Shown here: piece by piece, positions 22,424 through 32,631 of the stretch
Position numbering within the stretch: the first letter of the stretch is position 1
How the letters are laid out: the number at the start of each line of letters is the position of its first letter
Assembly (NCBI GenBank): GCA_009763385.1
Contig: CM019822.1
Span: 22,934,842-22,998,841 of the forward strand
Direction: 5' to 3'
DNA: 64,000 bases
Source of the DNA: Coix lacryma-jobi var. lacryma-jobi
Taxonomy: Eukaryota > Streptophyta > Magnoliopsida > Poales > Poaceae
Notes under the pieces: generated by a model
Database searches by the model: none
What the model was told of the DNA's origin: nothing
What the model saw: only the letters and a program-made list of their open reading frames with translations
Made by a program: the position numbers and the translations under genes

Positions 22424-23831
22424 GAGGGAAAAATACACCTCAGGTCCCCGAACTTGGCACGAGGTGTCAATCAGGTCCACGAACTTTTAAAGTGATATCT
22501 ACAGGTCCCTGAACTTGGCAAACCGTGTCATCTAGGTCCCAAACTTTCGAGGTGTTCACCACATATCCATAAACTTGGTTGTATCATCCCGGTCCCAAAC
22601 TTTTAAAATAATCACCGTAGGTCCCTCAACTTGGCTAACAGTATCATTCTAGTCCAAATGTTATCTATCTCACTATAATAGCTATGTGATATACTAACTA
22701 TACATTAAACTAACTATACGTTAAACGTGAATCTAACATATATCAATTAATATATATCATAAAATTATAAATTATATAAAATTTTACATCAGCAAAATAA
22801 GTATTAAAATAATTTAAAATGATAAATTAGGTTTAAACTACAATATTATTTGCTGATAATTTTTTTATAAAAATTATATTATTATTATTATTTTAATACT
22901 AGTTTTATAGTAAATTTTTTGCTGAAACTTTTTTATATAATTATTATTTTAATACTACTTGTATAGTTTGTTCTAATAAATTTTTATATAATTATATTAT
23001 TATTCAATACTACAAACATAGTATTATTTTTAATACTACTTTTTGCTGATGTAAATTAATTTATATAATTTTATTAATTAACACATGTTAGATCCACGTT
23101 TAACGTAGATTCAGTATGTCACTCTATTAGCTGACGTGACATACTGAATGTACGTTATACGTGGATCTAACATGTGTCAATTAATATATATATTATAAAA
23201 TAATTTACATTAGCAAAAAGTAGTATTAAAAATAATACTATGTTTGTCGTATTAAATAATAATATAATTATATAAAAATTTAGCAGCAAAAAACTATACA
23301 ACTAGTATTAAAATAATAATATAGTTACATAAAAATTTATCAGCAAAAAATAATACTATAAAACTAGTATTAAAATAATAATAATAATATAATTTTTATA
23401 AAAAAATATCAGCAAATAATATTATAGTTTAAATCTAAATTATTATTGTAAATTATTTTAATACTTATTTTTTGCTAATGTAAATTATTTTATATAATTT
23501 GCAATTTTATGATATATATTAATTGATGTATGTTAGATTCACGTTTAATGTATAGTTAGTATATCACATAGCTATATTAGTGGGTTAGATAACATTTGGA
23601 CTAGAATGATACTGTTAGCCAAATTGAGGGACCTACGGTGATTATTTTAAAAGTTTGGGACCGGGACGACACGACCAGTCAAGTTTAGGGATATGTGGTG
23701 AACACCTTGAAAGTTTGGGACCTAGATGACACGGTTTGTCAAGTTTAGGGACCTGCAGATATCACTTTAAAAATTCAAGGACCTAATTGACACCTTGTGC
23801 CAAGTTCAGGGACCTGAGGCGTATTTTCCTC
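22424..23831. mobile_element. Mutator-like foldback element, 1.4 kb, in CslH intron 5
   Basis: Flanked by a perfect 9-bp duplication ATTCGTCAC (22415-22423 and 23832-23840), the hallmark of Mutator-type elements. The ends are inverted repeats (GAGGGAAAAATAC.CCTCAGG and its complement), and the complementarity runs through the whole element: each half of about 700 bp is nearly the reverse complement of the other, with the centre near 23127. The outer arms contain 30-bp-period repeats of the type AGGTCCC.GAACTTGGC; the inner arms are very AT-rich. No coding capacity. It sits within transcribed intron 22207-24209, so the pre-mRNA could fold into a long double strand. Confidence 0.9.
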
Positions 23832-23925
23832 ATTCGTCACTACGTGAGCTGCGATATCTCACATGAACCAGCTTTTATGGGACAGCGGCAGTATGATCGT
23901 GTTGCTATTAAAAAGTATCTTTGTG

Positions 23926-23996
23926 ATGAAAACCCAATCATGTCTTTAACCAAACTCAAGATGAAAACCCAATCATGTCTTTAACCAAACTCAAGA
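23926..23996. repeat. Short direct duplication in CslH intron 5
   Basis: GATGAAAACCCAATCATGTC followed by TTTAACCAAACTCAA occurs twice in tandem, just outside the foldback element. Confidence 0.85.
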
Positions 23997-24059
23997 ATTA
24001 TGACTATGTTCGCTTGAGCTACTCTAGTAGCTTTAATCCATATGAATCAATCGTTAAAC

Positions 24060-24196
24060 AATATTTTTTTTCTTGAACATTATGATAAATTAAATATTAT
24101 AAACATTATGATAAATTCATATATTTTAATATTTTTATATAAATTTTAATATAATTTATTTTAAGATTATATATATATTTTTTAGGACGGAGGAGT
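24060..24196. mobile_element. Probable Stowaway-type MITE end beside CslH exon 5
   Basis: An AT-rich stretch ends with TTTAGGACGGAGGAGTA, the typical Stowaway (Tc1/mariner) terminus, about 13 bp from the exon 5 donor (GT at 24209-24208). The matching other end is not clear, so only one terminus is supported. Confidence 0.45.
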
Positions 24197-25602
24197 ACAT
24201 CTCTGGTACCTTGTACATGACTTCTGTCTGGTTTCCAAAAGGATCGTCCTTGAGGGCACCATAGAATATCTGTGGTGCCTGAACAAATCCGCTGTGGGCC
24301 TCGTTGTCGAATCCTAACAGGAGGCACATTGCATGGAGAATGACCTGTGGGTTGTTTGCAAACATGTCGCAGTCCATGTTCAGCATGATTGGCGCATTGG
24401 TCAGCACAGCAGAAACCCTTGTCTGCACACCAATAAGGTCAGAAACACTAATCAGCTGTATTTTGCTAATGATAATGCAATGCAACAGACACATCCTCTG
24501 AAGCCTGAACTTTGTGTCTTCTCACTAATCAGAATTCACTTATTCTGCCGAGAAGCGTGAGAAACACTGACCAGGACATTCATGGCCCCGGCCTTGAAGT
24601 GGTGGTGAAATCTGGGTCTCTTTTCTCTTGAGATGTATACGAGACTTGGGATCCCTTCTCCTGTCGTGCTCTTGCTGTTGTCCCACAGGACCTGAACTCA
24701 GCAAAAATGAAACACCGACAACTAGTAAGTTTTGCAGACGATGTATATTTCACAAAAAAAATTACAGATAATTGTTACGTCTAGTTCCTCACAAAAATAA
24801 CACAGCTTCGTCTCAACCTTAATTATGGTCGGGTGATTATTTCGCTCCACACCCAAGAACTCAGTGAACTCACTGTCACTCTGCACAAGAGAGCCTTCCT
24901 CTGCTTTCTCCACCCGACATACCAACTTCTGGTACTCGCTCTGCAACACGAACAGGACAATGAGCATAAGCAACCATAAGATCAGATCAGAAATGTACCG
25001 CGCGGTCGATGACAAAAAACACTAGACAGACAGCTCACCTTTATGAACGTCCATTTTTGCAAGAACTCTTGGCCGGCGGCGCGGGGTTCTGGGGCGGAGG
25101 AGAAGTAGACCGAGGGAGCCCTGACTCCGACTCCGTGGCTCCTGCAGAACGGCACCCAGAGCCTCGCGAACGCGGCAGCCTCGCGCAGCGCGTAGCAGGT
25201 CAGCGGCGAGCAGCCGTCGTCCGAGACGTAGCACGCCAGCTTGCCGGCGGCGGGGTAGTCCACGGCAAGAAGCGAGAGCACGGTGTTCACGGTGACAACC
25301 GGTGGCTCCAGCTCCGGGTCCGCCGTGGTCACGAACATATCTACCGCCGGGAGCTCGTCGGCCCTGGTAGAATTCAGAACGTGAGAACGAACAAAAGAAA
25401 GAAAAATGGACGGGACGTTTCGGATACGTGAATAGCCACGGCACTTTGGCCTTTGGGCTGCTGCTACGTACGTAGTTCCACTTGCAGTTGCAGTATACCT
25501 TTCGGAGAGGCGATCGGGGTACGTCTCGAACCGAACGGGGTTCCACTTGCAGTTCATGTTGAGGAGCCACAGGAGCGTGAACCACGCCTCGCACAAGAAC
25601 CA

Positions 25603-27795
25603 GAAAGCGACCAGAGGGGGGGTGAATGGGAGCTTCAAAATTTCCTTCCGGAAACTAGATGCCACTGTCCCAAAATCAACCCCAAGAGCGAACCCTAGAG
25701 CTTGCTAATATCCACGACCCTAGATATAGGGTGGATGCTTCCTAGAAGCACAGCGGGACACTAGACAACCCTAGAAAGCCAACGCAAAAGACGGAACTCG
25801 AATCCGATCAAGAACGAACGAGCCGCGAACGAAAACGCGCGAAACTGGATCGACCGGACTCTGGCCAGCGTCCGGTCAGCAGGGACCGGACGCGTCCGGT
25901 CAACAAAAATCGGCTCTGGAACCTTACTGTTCGCGACCGGACTCACGAGTACGGAGCGTCCGGTCGAGAGCAGTGCGTCCGGTTAGAAACGAACAAGCAC
26001 GATGAACAGTGGAAGCGATGTGTCCGGTCAAAACGTGAGCGGAGCGTCCGGTCAAAGTGAAGAACATGGCTACGTGCTGTTCATCGACCGGACTCACGGA
26101 CCGAGCGTCCGGTCACCCCGACTGAGCGTCCGGTCGACTCGCAGCAGCCCCGTTCGTCCACCGATTTGCCTCTATCTCACCCAAAACAATTCCTCTAGGG
26201 ATCAAACTTGGTGAGATGAGTCACAAGGAGTATAGTGAGCTATCTCTAAGAGATCATGGCTCGAACCTATCTCCAAATCGGTGAATCGAAGAATTTCGGG
26301 GAAGGAAGAAAACTTGACCCGAAACTAAAAATCGATCGATCTCCTAGACCGTGAGGTTAGAGGATGATTCCTTCGGTGGAAAGAAGTGCCTCACGATCTA
26401 GAACAACTTGGTTCAAACGGATTTGCAAAAGATGAACCGAGCAAAGAGATCAAACGACGGGAAAATCATGGGGAAAAAGGATTCCGCGAAGAACACGAAC
26501 AAAACGCGAATCACACCCACGAATTGCGAGCCGAAGCGCAAGCACACGCTACGACAAGGAGGTTACGGCCTCCTTTCCTCAAAATCAACAGTACACAGAG
26601 TTGCAAGTCTCTCTGCGGATCTCAGCTACAGCAGGGGATGGGAGATCAGGAAACCCTAAGTGCAGGAAGCAAATGAGATGGCTAAAACTGGGATAACTGA
26701 GATAGGGGAGGAGGGTGTCTCCCCTGGACTACTTATACTAACCTAGACTAAGCCTATTTCCTACTCTACCCTTTTCTAAACTAATTACAGAGCGAACCAG
26801 CTAAACCCTAAGGCTATTCTGGTCCAACCCGCGGTGGTAGGTAGATCCGACGGCCACGCCCGCTCGAACCGAAGCGTTGCCTCGACGCAACCTCTGGATC
26901 GCCGCCACGTGCCGCCCTCGCTCTGCACCCCCGGTTTTGTGGCCCAAACCGAGAAACCAGCCTTTTCCAGCAACCCCCGGTTTTGAGGCCCAAACCGGGA
27001 AACCAGCCTCCAGCCTGAGTTTTGTGGCCCAAACTCAGAAACCCGCAGCGCCCGAGTTTTGAGGCCCAAACTCGGAAACCAGCCTCCAGCCTGAGTTTTG
27101 TGGCCCAAACTCAGAAACCCGCAGCGCCCGAGTTTTGAGGCCCAAACTCGGAAACCAGCCCATCACCCGAGTTTTGTGGCCAAACTCGGAAAACATCCGC
27201 GCCCAGGTTTTGTGGCTCAACCTGGAAACCGAGCACCCGAGTTTTGAGGCCCATCACCCGAGTTTTGTGGCCAAACTCGGAAACCATCCACGCCCAGGTT
27301 TTGTGGCTCAACCTGGAAACCAAGCACCCGAGTTTTGAGGCCCAAACTCGGAAACCGTCCACCCGGTGGTTTTTCCCTGGCTCAACCACCAAACCGGAGC
27401 TGTAGAGGGGATGCACCGCCCGTGCACCCCGTCCACCGACACGTGTCCCCAGGTCCTCGACCCGAGCAACACCGTGCCCCGCAAGTCTCCGCTCGTCGCT
27501 GTCCCAGGCTGCCAGCCACCACAGCTGATCCTCAGGCACTCCGGTCCCTCAGTCCAAGCCTCACGTCCGCCCTTCACTGCTCGATCCATCGGCATGGCAC
27601 GTCCGCCGCACGGCACGCCCATCCTTCATCGCACCCAGTCCATCGGCACGGCACGTCTCAACTTGACCTTCACCTTGCCCTCGATCACTGTCTCCGTGCT
27701 CGACACCTGCACAACACAAGCCAAAGAACATGCGCATCAAACCCGTTGACAATCACTCATCACTCAGAGACTCGGCATACACCCATGTATCCGCA
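25603..27795 (-). repeat. 3' LTR of Sirevirus 2 (outer 21 bases missing)
   Basis: Shares 25603-27795 with 35446-37638 almost base for base. It contains palindromes of the type GACCGGACGCGTCCGGTC (about 25856-26140), a minus-strand TATA-like TATAAGTA at about 26732-26739 and the hairpin array at 26931-27397. It ends at CCGCA, so the minus strand starts TGCGG. Confidence 0.94.
26931..27397 (-). repeat. Array of about 12 hairpin units with varying stems (3' LTR copy)
   Basis: Each unit of roughly 23 bp plus spacer has the plus-strand form stem-TTTTG(T/A)GGCC-stem. Stems differ between units but stay self-complementary: CCGGTTT/AAACCGG, CTGAGTTT/AAACTCAG, CCGAGTTT/AAACTCGG, CCAGGTT/AACCTGG and GGTGGTT/AACCACC. 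Most loops keep GAGGCCC or GTGGCCC. The array lies beyond the TATA-like site in LTR sequence upstream in element sense, so transcript inclusion depends on the true start site. Confidence 0.88.
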
Positions 27796-29431
27796 ATCTC
27801 CCCCTTGATGAGTGCATTGTCAACTACACACACAAATCGTAAAATGAAAGAAGAAGGTAGGAGGAAGGAGAGGAAGAGAACTCAACCAAATGACCCAAAA
27901 GCATAGCAAAGCCGAAGAAGGTCAAGTGGAAGAAGCGAGAACTTGGTCCCCAAAGACATGGGCAACGGCTCGACGCGACCAAGCAAAGCAAAGCTAGCCC
28001 TCAAGAAGAGGTAGAACAGGCTCAACACCGCTAGCAGAAAACCAATTGAAAATCAGAGCTAAAAGATGGCAAAGTGCTAGTCCCTCAAGATAGAGGCACA
28101 GAGGCTCAACACAACTAGCACGAAAACCACTCCGAACCAATTGAAAAACAATCGAAAAGTCTTCGAACCAATCGAAATCAAACTCGATGCCAAATGAGGA
28201 AAATGTTTGCTAGTCCCTCAAGATAGAGGCAACGGCTCAACACAACTAGCAAACTCCCCTCGACAAGTGCAAGCAACCCGGGACTCCCCCTTAGGTCCAA
28301 CAAGAGAAGAGCATAAAGATCTGAAAATCTCCCCCTTAGCAAAAAAAAAACTCCCCCTTAATTGAACGCCAGGAGACATATGATTTGCAAAAACTCTCCC
28401 CCTTAGTTGAAAATGCACTTATCAAGCACAAACTCTTCCCTTGAGCCAACAAAACTCCCCCTTCTAAAATGCATATGAAGTCAGAAATGCAAGTTAGCAG
28501 CTTCAGGCATATAAAAGAGTGCAAAAATGCTCTAATCGGTATAGCTCCAATGGCACAACTAAGCACTCAAATAGCGAAGGCTCAAACTGATCACACATAC
28601 GAAATATGAAGCATATGAGCAAGTGAGCAGTTTTTAGCCAAAAAGATAGTCACCATCAGAATAGCACTACACATGTATAGATAGGAATCCAGACAAGTGC
28701 TAAACATGTATACAAGGTGAACTACCCCTAGCAAAGTTCAATCATCATGCATAGGAATGAAGCATATACTTGTGATTTCATTTTTATATTGGAGTTGCAG
28801 CGGTGAAGACTTCACAAGTTCAATTATTTAGCATGTGATTGCGAGAGGTTGAAAGCTTGTTTTTGCCTAACTTTTCAACCGAGCGAAGCCTATGCCGAAG
28901 CAATCAGAAGCTTGAAGCTACGGTTTCGGTCATACACTACACGGCTCAAGTTTAACTCAAAGTGCAATGAGAAACAGTCTCGATACCATGAGGTGTTGAC
29001 AAGCAATCCCATCTCGATCTTTTCAATTCACTAAAACTTGGTTCAATTTTTATACATGATATGAACAGACCAAGCAAGTGAATGACTCATAACTAGAGAC
29101 ATAGCAACCTAGCATATATGAAAAGCACGAGTGAACTCAACATATCCTACACATGCTAGTTGCATATCTCAATGGTGAACATTTTCAGATTGTAAGTTAT
29201 TGAGTAAATTCACCATTCCAAAATAGCTCAGCTCATAACATGTACTAGTGATCAGGAAGAGCATAAGCTACAAGCATCCATATAAGCATCGGAGCATACT
29301 AAATAGAGCATAGTTACATTCTAGTGATTATAAACATGAAGCTCAGAATGTAAATGCGTATGCTAAAAAGCAAAAGAAAAGAAAGACAAAAGAGTCAGTC
29401 AAATATACAAGATCCAAAATGTTTCCCCCAT
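27796..29431 (-). other. Non-coding spacer of Sirevirus 2 with repeated polypurine tracts
   Basis: A polypurine tract borders the 3' LTR (27796-27806, minus strand AAGGGGGAGAT). Further copies of TAAGGGGGAG or close variants occur at 28283-28292, 28328-28338, 28351-28360, 28394-28404 and 28454-28463. No ORF is convincing. Sireviruses are known for several tracts upstream of the 3' LTR. 27900-28260 also has short repeats of the CTAGTCCCTCAAGATAGAGG type. Confidence 0.8.
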
Positions 29432-32400
29432 CTAAAAGGGGAAACACACACCAAGCTCACCCCTCAACCGATTAAAGGTTGATTCGTCTAAAGGCTTGGT
29501 GAAAATATCAGCCAGTTGATGATGAGTATCGACATGGCGAAGGTCGATATCACCCTTCTCCTGGTGGTCTCGCAGAAAATGAAAGCGCACATCAATGTGT
29601 TTGGTCTTCGAGTGAAGCACGGGGTTCTTAGCAACGCTAATGGCACTCGTGCTGTCACAAAGCAAAGGCACGCGAGAAAAGCTCAGACCAAAATCACGCA
29701 AAGTGGCCATCATCCAAAGCAACTGGGAACAGCAGCTAGCCGCAGCAACATATTCAGCCTCCGTAGTGGACTGAGCGACGCTAGACTGCTTGCGAGAAGA
29801 CCACGAAACAAGAGAAGAACCAATAAACTGGCAAGTCCCAGAAGTGGACTTGCGCTCAATACGACAACCAGCAAAATCAGCATCCGAATAACCGCAAAGG
29901 GAGAGGGTGGAGGAAGCAGAATACCAAATCCCGAACTCAGGCGTGAAACGAAGGTACCTGAAAATCCGCTTCACCGCCTGACGGTGAGAGGTGCGCGGCG
30001 ACGCCTGAAAGCGCGCACACAGACACACCGCGAACTGGATGTCCGAACGTGTCGCCGTCAGGTAGAGGAGCGACCCGATCATGCTGCGGTACTCCTTCTG
30101 GTCCACTGCTTCTCCATCCACATCTGCATCCAGGGCAGTCGTCGTCGACATGGGTGTTGGAAGAGGCTTGGCCTCACCCATATCGAACCGCTTCAGCAAG
30201 TCCTTGGTGTACTTACCCTGGTGCACAAATGTCCCCTCTCGGGATTGCTTGATTTGCAACCCGAGAAAGAATGTCAGCTCGCCCATCATGCTCATCTCGA
30301 ACTCCCTGCTCATAGTATCTGCAAACTTGGCAACCAGAGCATGAGAAGAACCACCGAAAATGATATCATCCACGTAAATCTGGACCAAGAGCGTGTCTTT
30401 GCCTTGCCGGAGGAGAAAGAGCGTTTTATCTACACATCCCATTTTAAAACCCTTAGCAAGCAAAAAGGTTTTCAACCTATCATACCAGGCTCTAGGGGCT
30501 TGTTTCAAACCATATAAAGCTTTATGAAGTTTAAAGATATGGTTTGGAAACTTGGGATTTTCAAAACCGGGGGGTTGCTCAACATAAACCTCCTCCTCTA
30601 TGTAGCCGTTTAAGAAGGCACTCTTGACATCCATTTGAAAAAGTTTGAAGCCTTTGGATGCAGCAAAAGCCAAGAGTATCCTAATAGCCTCCAAACGAGC
30701 TACAGGAGCAAACGTCTCCTCATAATCTATCCCCTCCTTCTGACTATAGCCTTTCGCTACAAGCCGGGCCTTGTTTCTAACAACGTGGCCATCCTCTCCT
30801 TGCTTGTTTTTGAAAACCCATTTTGTCCCAATAGGCTTACAGTCAGGTGGAGGTGGAACTAGAACCCAAACCCGATTTCGCTCAAAATTTTCTAACTCCT
30901 CATGCATGGCATTAACCCAATCCGGATCCGTCAAAGCGTGTCCAACATCTCGGGGCTCAAAATTAGCAACAAAAGCAGAATGAGCGAAGTGCGAGATTTG
31001 CTGTGACCTGGACCGAGTGACCCGTTCGTCGATGTTGCCGATCATCTGCTGAGGCGGGTGCTGGCGCTGGATATGTCGTGGCGCCTCCCGAGCTGAAGTA
31101 GCCTCCCCCTCAACAGCAGCTGGCGCCTCCCCGGGTACAAATGGTACCGCTCGGGGTGGCGGATCCCACGGCCCCCAGGAAGAAGAGGTGTCGGGGCCGT
31201 GAGTCGTCGTCGAGGCCGCTCTTTGCGGCGCGGCAGGTGGAGGGGGTGCTGGATCATCCATACCTTCAGCACCCTCGTCCTCGTCATCAAAAAGAGGCTC
31301 ACCAACCTCATGATCACCTGCACGCTCAAAACGAGAAGGACAAACCATGGTCTCGTCGAAGGTGACATCGGATGTCTCCATGACTTGGTTAGTGTCAAGG
31401 TTAAGTACACGATAAGCTCGAGTGTGAGTGCCATAACCCAAAAACACACCGTCAGAAGAACGAGATTCAAATTTGTCCAAGTTGCCCTTTTTGAGTATAA
31501 AACAATGGCAACCAAAAACTCGAAAATAACTCACCTTGGGCAGTTTACCAAAACGCAACTCATAAGAAGTCTTTTTCAAGAAAGCTCTCAAAAAAATGCG
31601 ATTGGAAATATAGCATGCAGTGTTCATAGCTTCGGCCCAATAGCGCCTAGGAGTCCTATGCTCATCAAGCATCGTCCTGGCCATCTCAACAAGGGTCCGA
31701 TTCTTCCTCTCTACAACACCATTTTGGGGCGGTGTGTAGGGGGAAGAAAACTGATGCTCCAAGCCAAGGCGGTTACAAAACTTCTCAAAATCCGAACTTT
31801 TGAATTCGAAACCATTATCACTTCTAATAGCTCGCATCGAGTTCAAAGGGAACTCGTTCTGAAGACGCAAAATCAGATTGCGAGCGAAGGAGAAAGTCTC
31901 AGTCTTCTCAGTCAAAAAGAAGACCCACGAATATCTCGAAAAGTCGTCAACAACAACCAAAACATACCACTTGCCACCAACCGAGCTCACCCGAGCCGGA
32001 CCAACAAGGTCCATGTGTAAAAGCTCTCCGGGGTGCGAGGTCATGACCTTAGTCACTGGATGGTGGGGAGCGGCAACCATCTTCCCATGTCTGCAAGAAT
32101 GGCAAACTAGATCCTTCTCCATCGAAAGCTTGGGCAATCCTCGGATTAGGCCAAGTGAGCTAAGTCTTGCAAGCAAGTCGAAGCTTAAATGACCGAGCCT
32201 CCTATGCCACTTCCAAAGATCAGAGGAAGAAGGACTAGCCAAAAGACAGCGAGAAGAACCAAACGACTCCGAGAAATTCGCGCGAAAGACTTTCCCAAAG
32301 GGCGAAATCAGACATACAAGATCGCCCTGAGGATCTAAGATGCGACTAAGGTTCGGTTTAAAACGAATCTCATAGTCATCATCAAAAAGTTGCGAAACAG

Positions 32401-32626
32401 AAAGAAGGTTAAAATGCAGGTTAGAAACAAGAGCAACATCGCGCAACACAAAGTGCTCATTAACCCGCACCGTCCCACGAGACAATACCTTACCTTTACT
32501 ATTGTCGCCGAAGGTTATGTACTCCTTTCCGGTGACCGGGCTAAGGCTGGAGAACCACTTGGCGTTTCCGGTCATGTGCCTCGAGCAACCAGAATCCACC
32601 AACCAAATGTCCTCCAACCGTCTCAC
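29432..32626 (-). CDS. pol: Copia pol polyprotein, open frame (about 1064 residues)
   Basis: Protease, integrase, reverse transcriptase and RNase H of Sirevirus 2. Domains in order: protease DSGCSRHMTG (residues 11-20); pre-integrase zinc site HRRLGH ... CHSCRHGK (141-182); integrase triad HMDLVGP (D206), IRSDNG (D270) and VVERKNR (E306); a variable Pro/Ala-rich linker (about 450-560); RT with KWVFKNKQ, KARLVAKGYSQ, MDVKSAFLNG, YGLKQAPRAW and YVDDIIFG; RNase H with WSSRKQSSVAQSTTEAEY; C-terminus ADIFTKPLDE. No stop or frameshift. The frame opens immediately after a TAG (ATGTAG then GTGAGACGG) and differs from the gag frame, so pol needs frameshifting, splicing or another route; the start is therefore nominal. 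The 333-codon plus-strand ORF at 29516 is a shadow. Confidence 0.96.
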   Translation of the reverse strand: MRRLEDIWLVDSGCSRHMTGNAKWFSSLSPVTGKEYITFGDNSKGKVLSRGTVRVNEHFVLRDVALVSNLHFNLLSVSQLFDDDYEIRFKPNLSRILDPQGDLVCLISPFGKVFRANFSESFGSSRCLLASPSSSDLWKWHRRLGHLSFDLLARLSSLGLIRGLPKLSMEKDLVCHSCRHGKMVAAPHHPVTKVMTSHPGELLHMDLVGPARVSSVGGKWYVLVVVDDFSRYSWVFFLTEKTETFSFARNLILRLQNEFPLNSMRAIRSDNGFEFKSSDFEKFCNRLGLEHQFSSPYTPPQNGVVERKNRTLVEMARTMLDEHRTPRRYWAEAMNTACYISNRIFLRAFLKKTSYELRFGKLPKVSYFRVFGCHCFILKKGNLDKFESRSSDGVFLGYGTHTRAYRVLNLDTNQVMETSDVTFDETMVCPSRFERAGDHEVGEPLFDDEDEGAEGMDDPAPPPPAAPQRAASTTTHGPDTSSSWGPWDPPPRAVPFVPGEAPAAVEGEATSAREAPRHIQRQHPPQQMIGNIDERVTRSRSQQISHFAHSAFVANFEPRDVGHALTDPDWVNAMHEELENFERNRVWVLVPPPPDCKPIGTKWVFKNKQGEDGHVVRNKARLVAKGYSQKEGIDYEETFAPVARLEAIRILLAFAASKGFKLFQMDVKSAFLNGYIEEEVYVEQPPGFENPKFPNHIFKLHKALYGLKQAPRAWYDRLKTFLLAKGFKMGCVDKTLFLLRQGKDTLLVQIYVDDIIFGGSSHALVAKFADTMSREFEMSMMGELTFFLGLQIKQSREGTFVHQGKYTKDLLKRFDMGEAKPLPTPMSTTTALDADVDGEAVDQKEYRSMIGSLLYLTATRSDIQFAVCLCARFQASPRTSHRQAVKRIFRYLRFTPEFGIWYSASSTLSLCGYSDADFAGCRIERKSTSGTCQFIGSSLVSWSSRKQSSVAQSTTEAEYVAAASCCSQLLWMMATLRDFGLSFSRVPLLCDSTSAISVAKNPVLHSKTKHIDVRFHFLRDHQEKGDIDLRHVDTHHQLADIFTKPLDESTFNRLRGELGVCFPF

Positions 32627-32631
32627 CTACA

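Larger units (their letters stand above)
20198..25602 (-). pseudogene. CslH: Cellulose synthase-like H, exons 1 (3' part) to 9; gene split by Sirevirus 2
   Basis: Golgi/membrane glycosyltransferase family 2 protein; grass CslH members make mixed-linkage (1,3;1,4)-beta-glucan. Exons on the minus strand: 25602-25499 (start lost), 25363-25039, 24940-24818, 24691-24572, 24422-24210, 22206-22077, 21611-21421, 21300-20950, 20743-20198. All have GT/AG borders and every junction keeps phase. Catalytic motifs are intact: SDDG (exon 2), DCD (exon 5), TED and QYKRW (exon 8); exon 9 gives the C-terminal membrane spans and ends FVNFCR. Close agreement with CslH (CEAWFT, DELPAVDMFVTTADP, GALKDDPFGNQ, TCWGQE, ANQSFLPK) excludes CesA and most other Csl clades. 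The first 28 codons lie 12 kb away at 37639-37724; about 25 codons between are missing. No stop codon is seen, so loss of function rests on the exon-1 insertion. Confidence 0.93.

Noticed and set aside
25022..25594. 190-codon minus-strand ORF overlapping CslH exon 2
   Set aside because: Frame differs from the CslH exons that keep catalytic motifs and phases; Arg-rich shadow.
25590..25606. A normal 5-bp target duplication for Sirevirus 2
   Set aside because: GAGAG after the right LTR is not found before the left LTR, whose outer 21 bases are also missing; a deletion explains it better.
26931..27397. Regularly spaced repeats resembling a CRISPR array
   Set aside because: Eukaryotic LTR context, spacers not unique, units themselves are hairpins, duplicated in both LTRs.
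29516..30517. 333-codon plus-strand ORF
   Set aside because: Exactly opposite the conserved RT/RNase H frame of Sirevirus 2; basic, repetitive composition and no domain. It is a shadow of pol.
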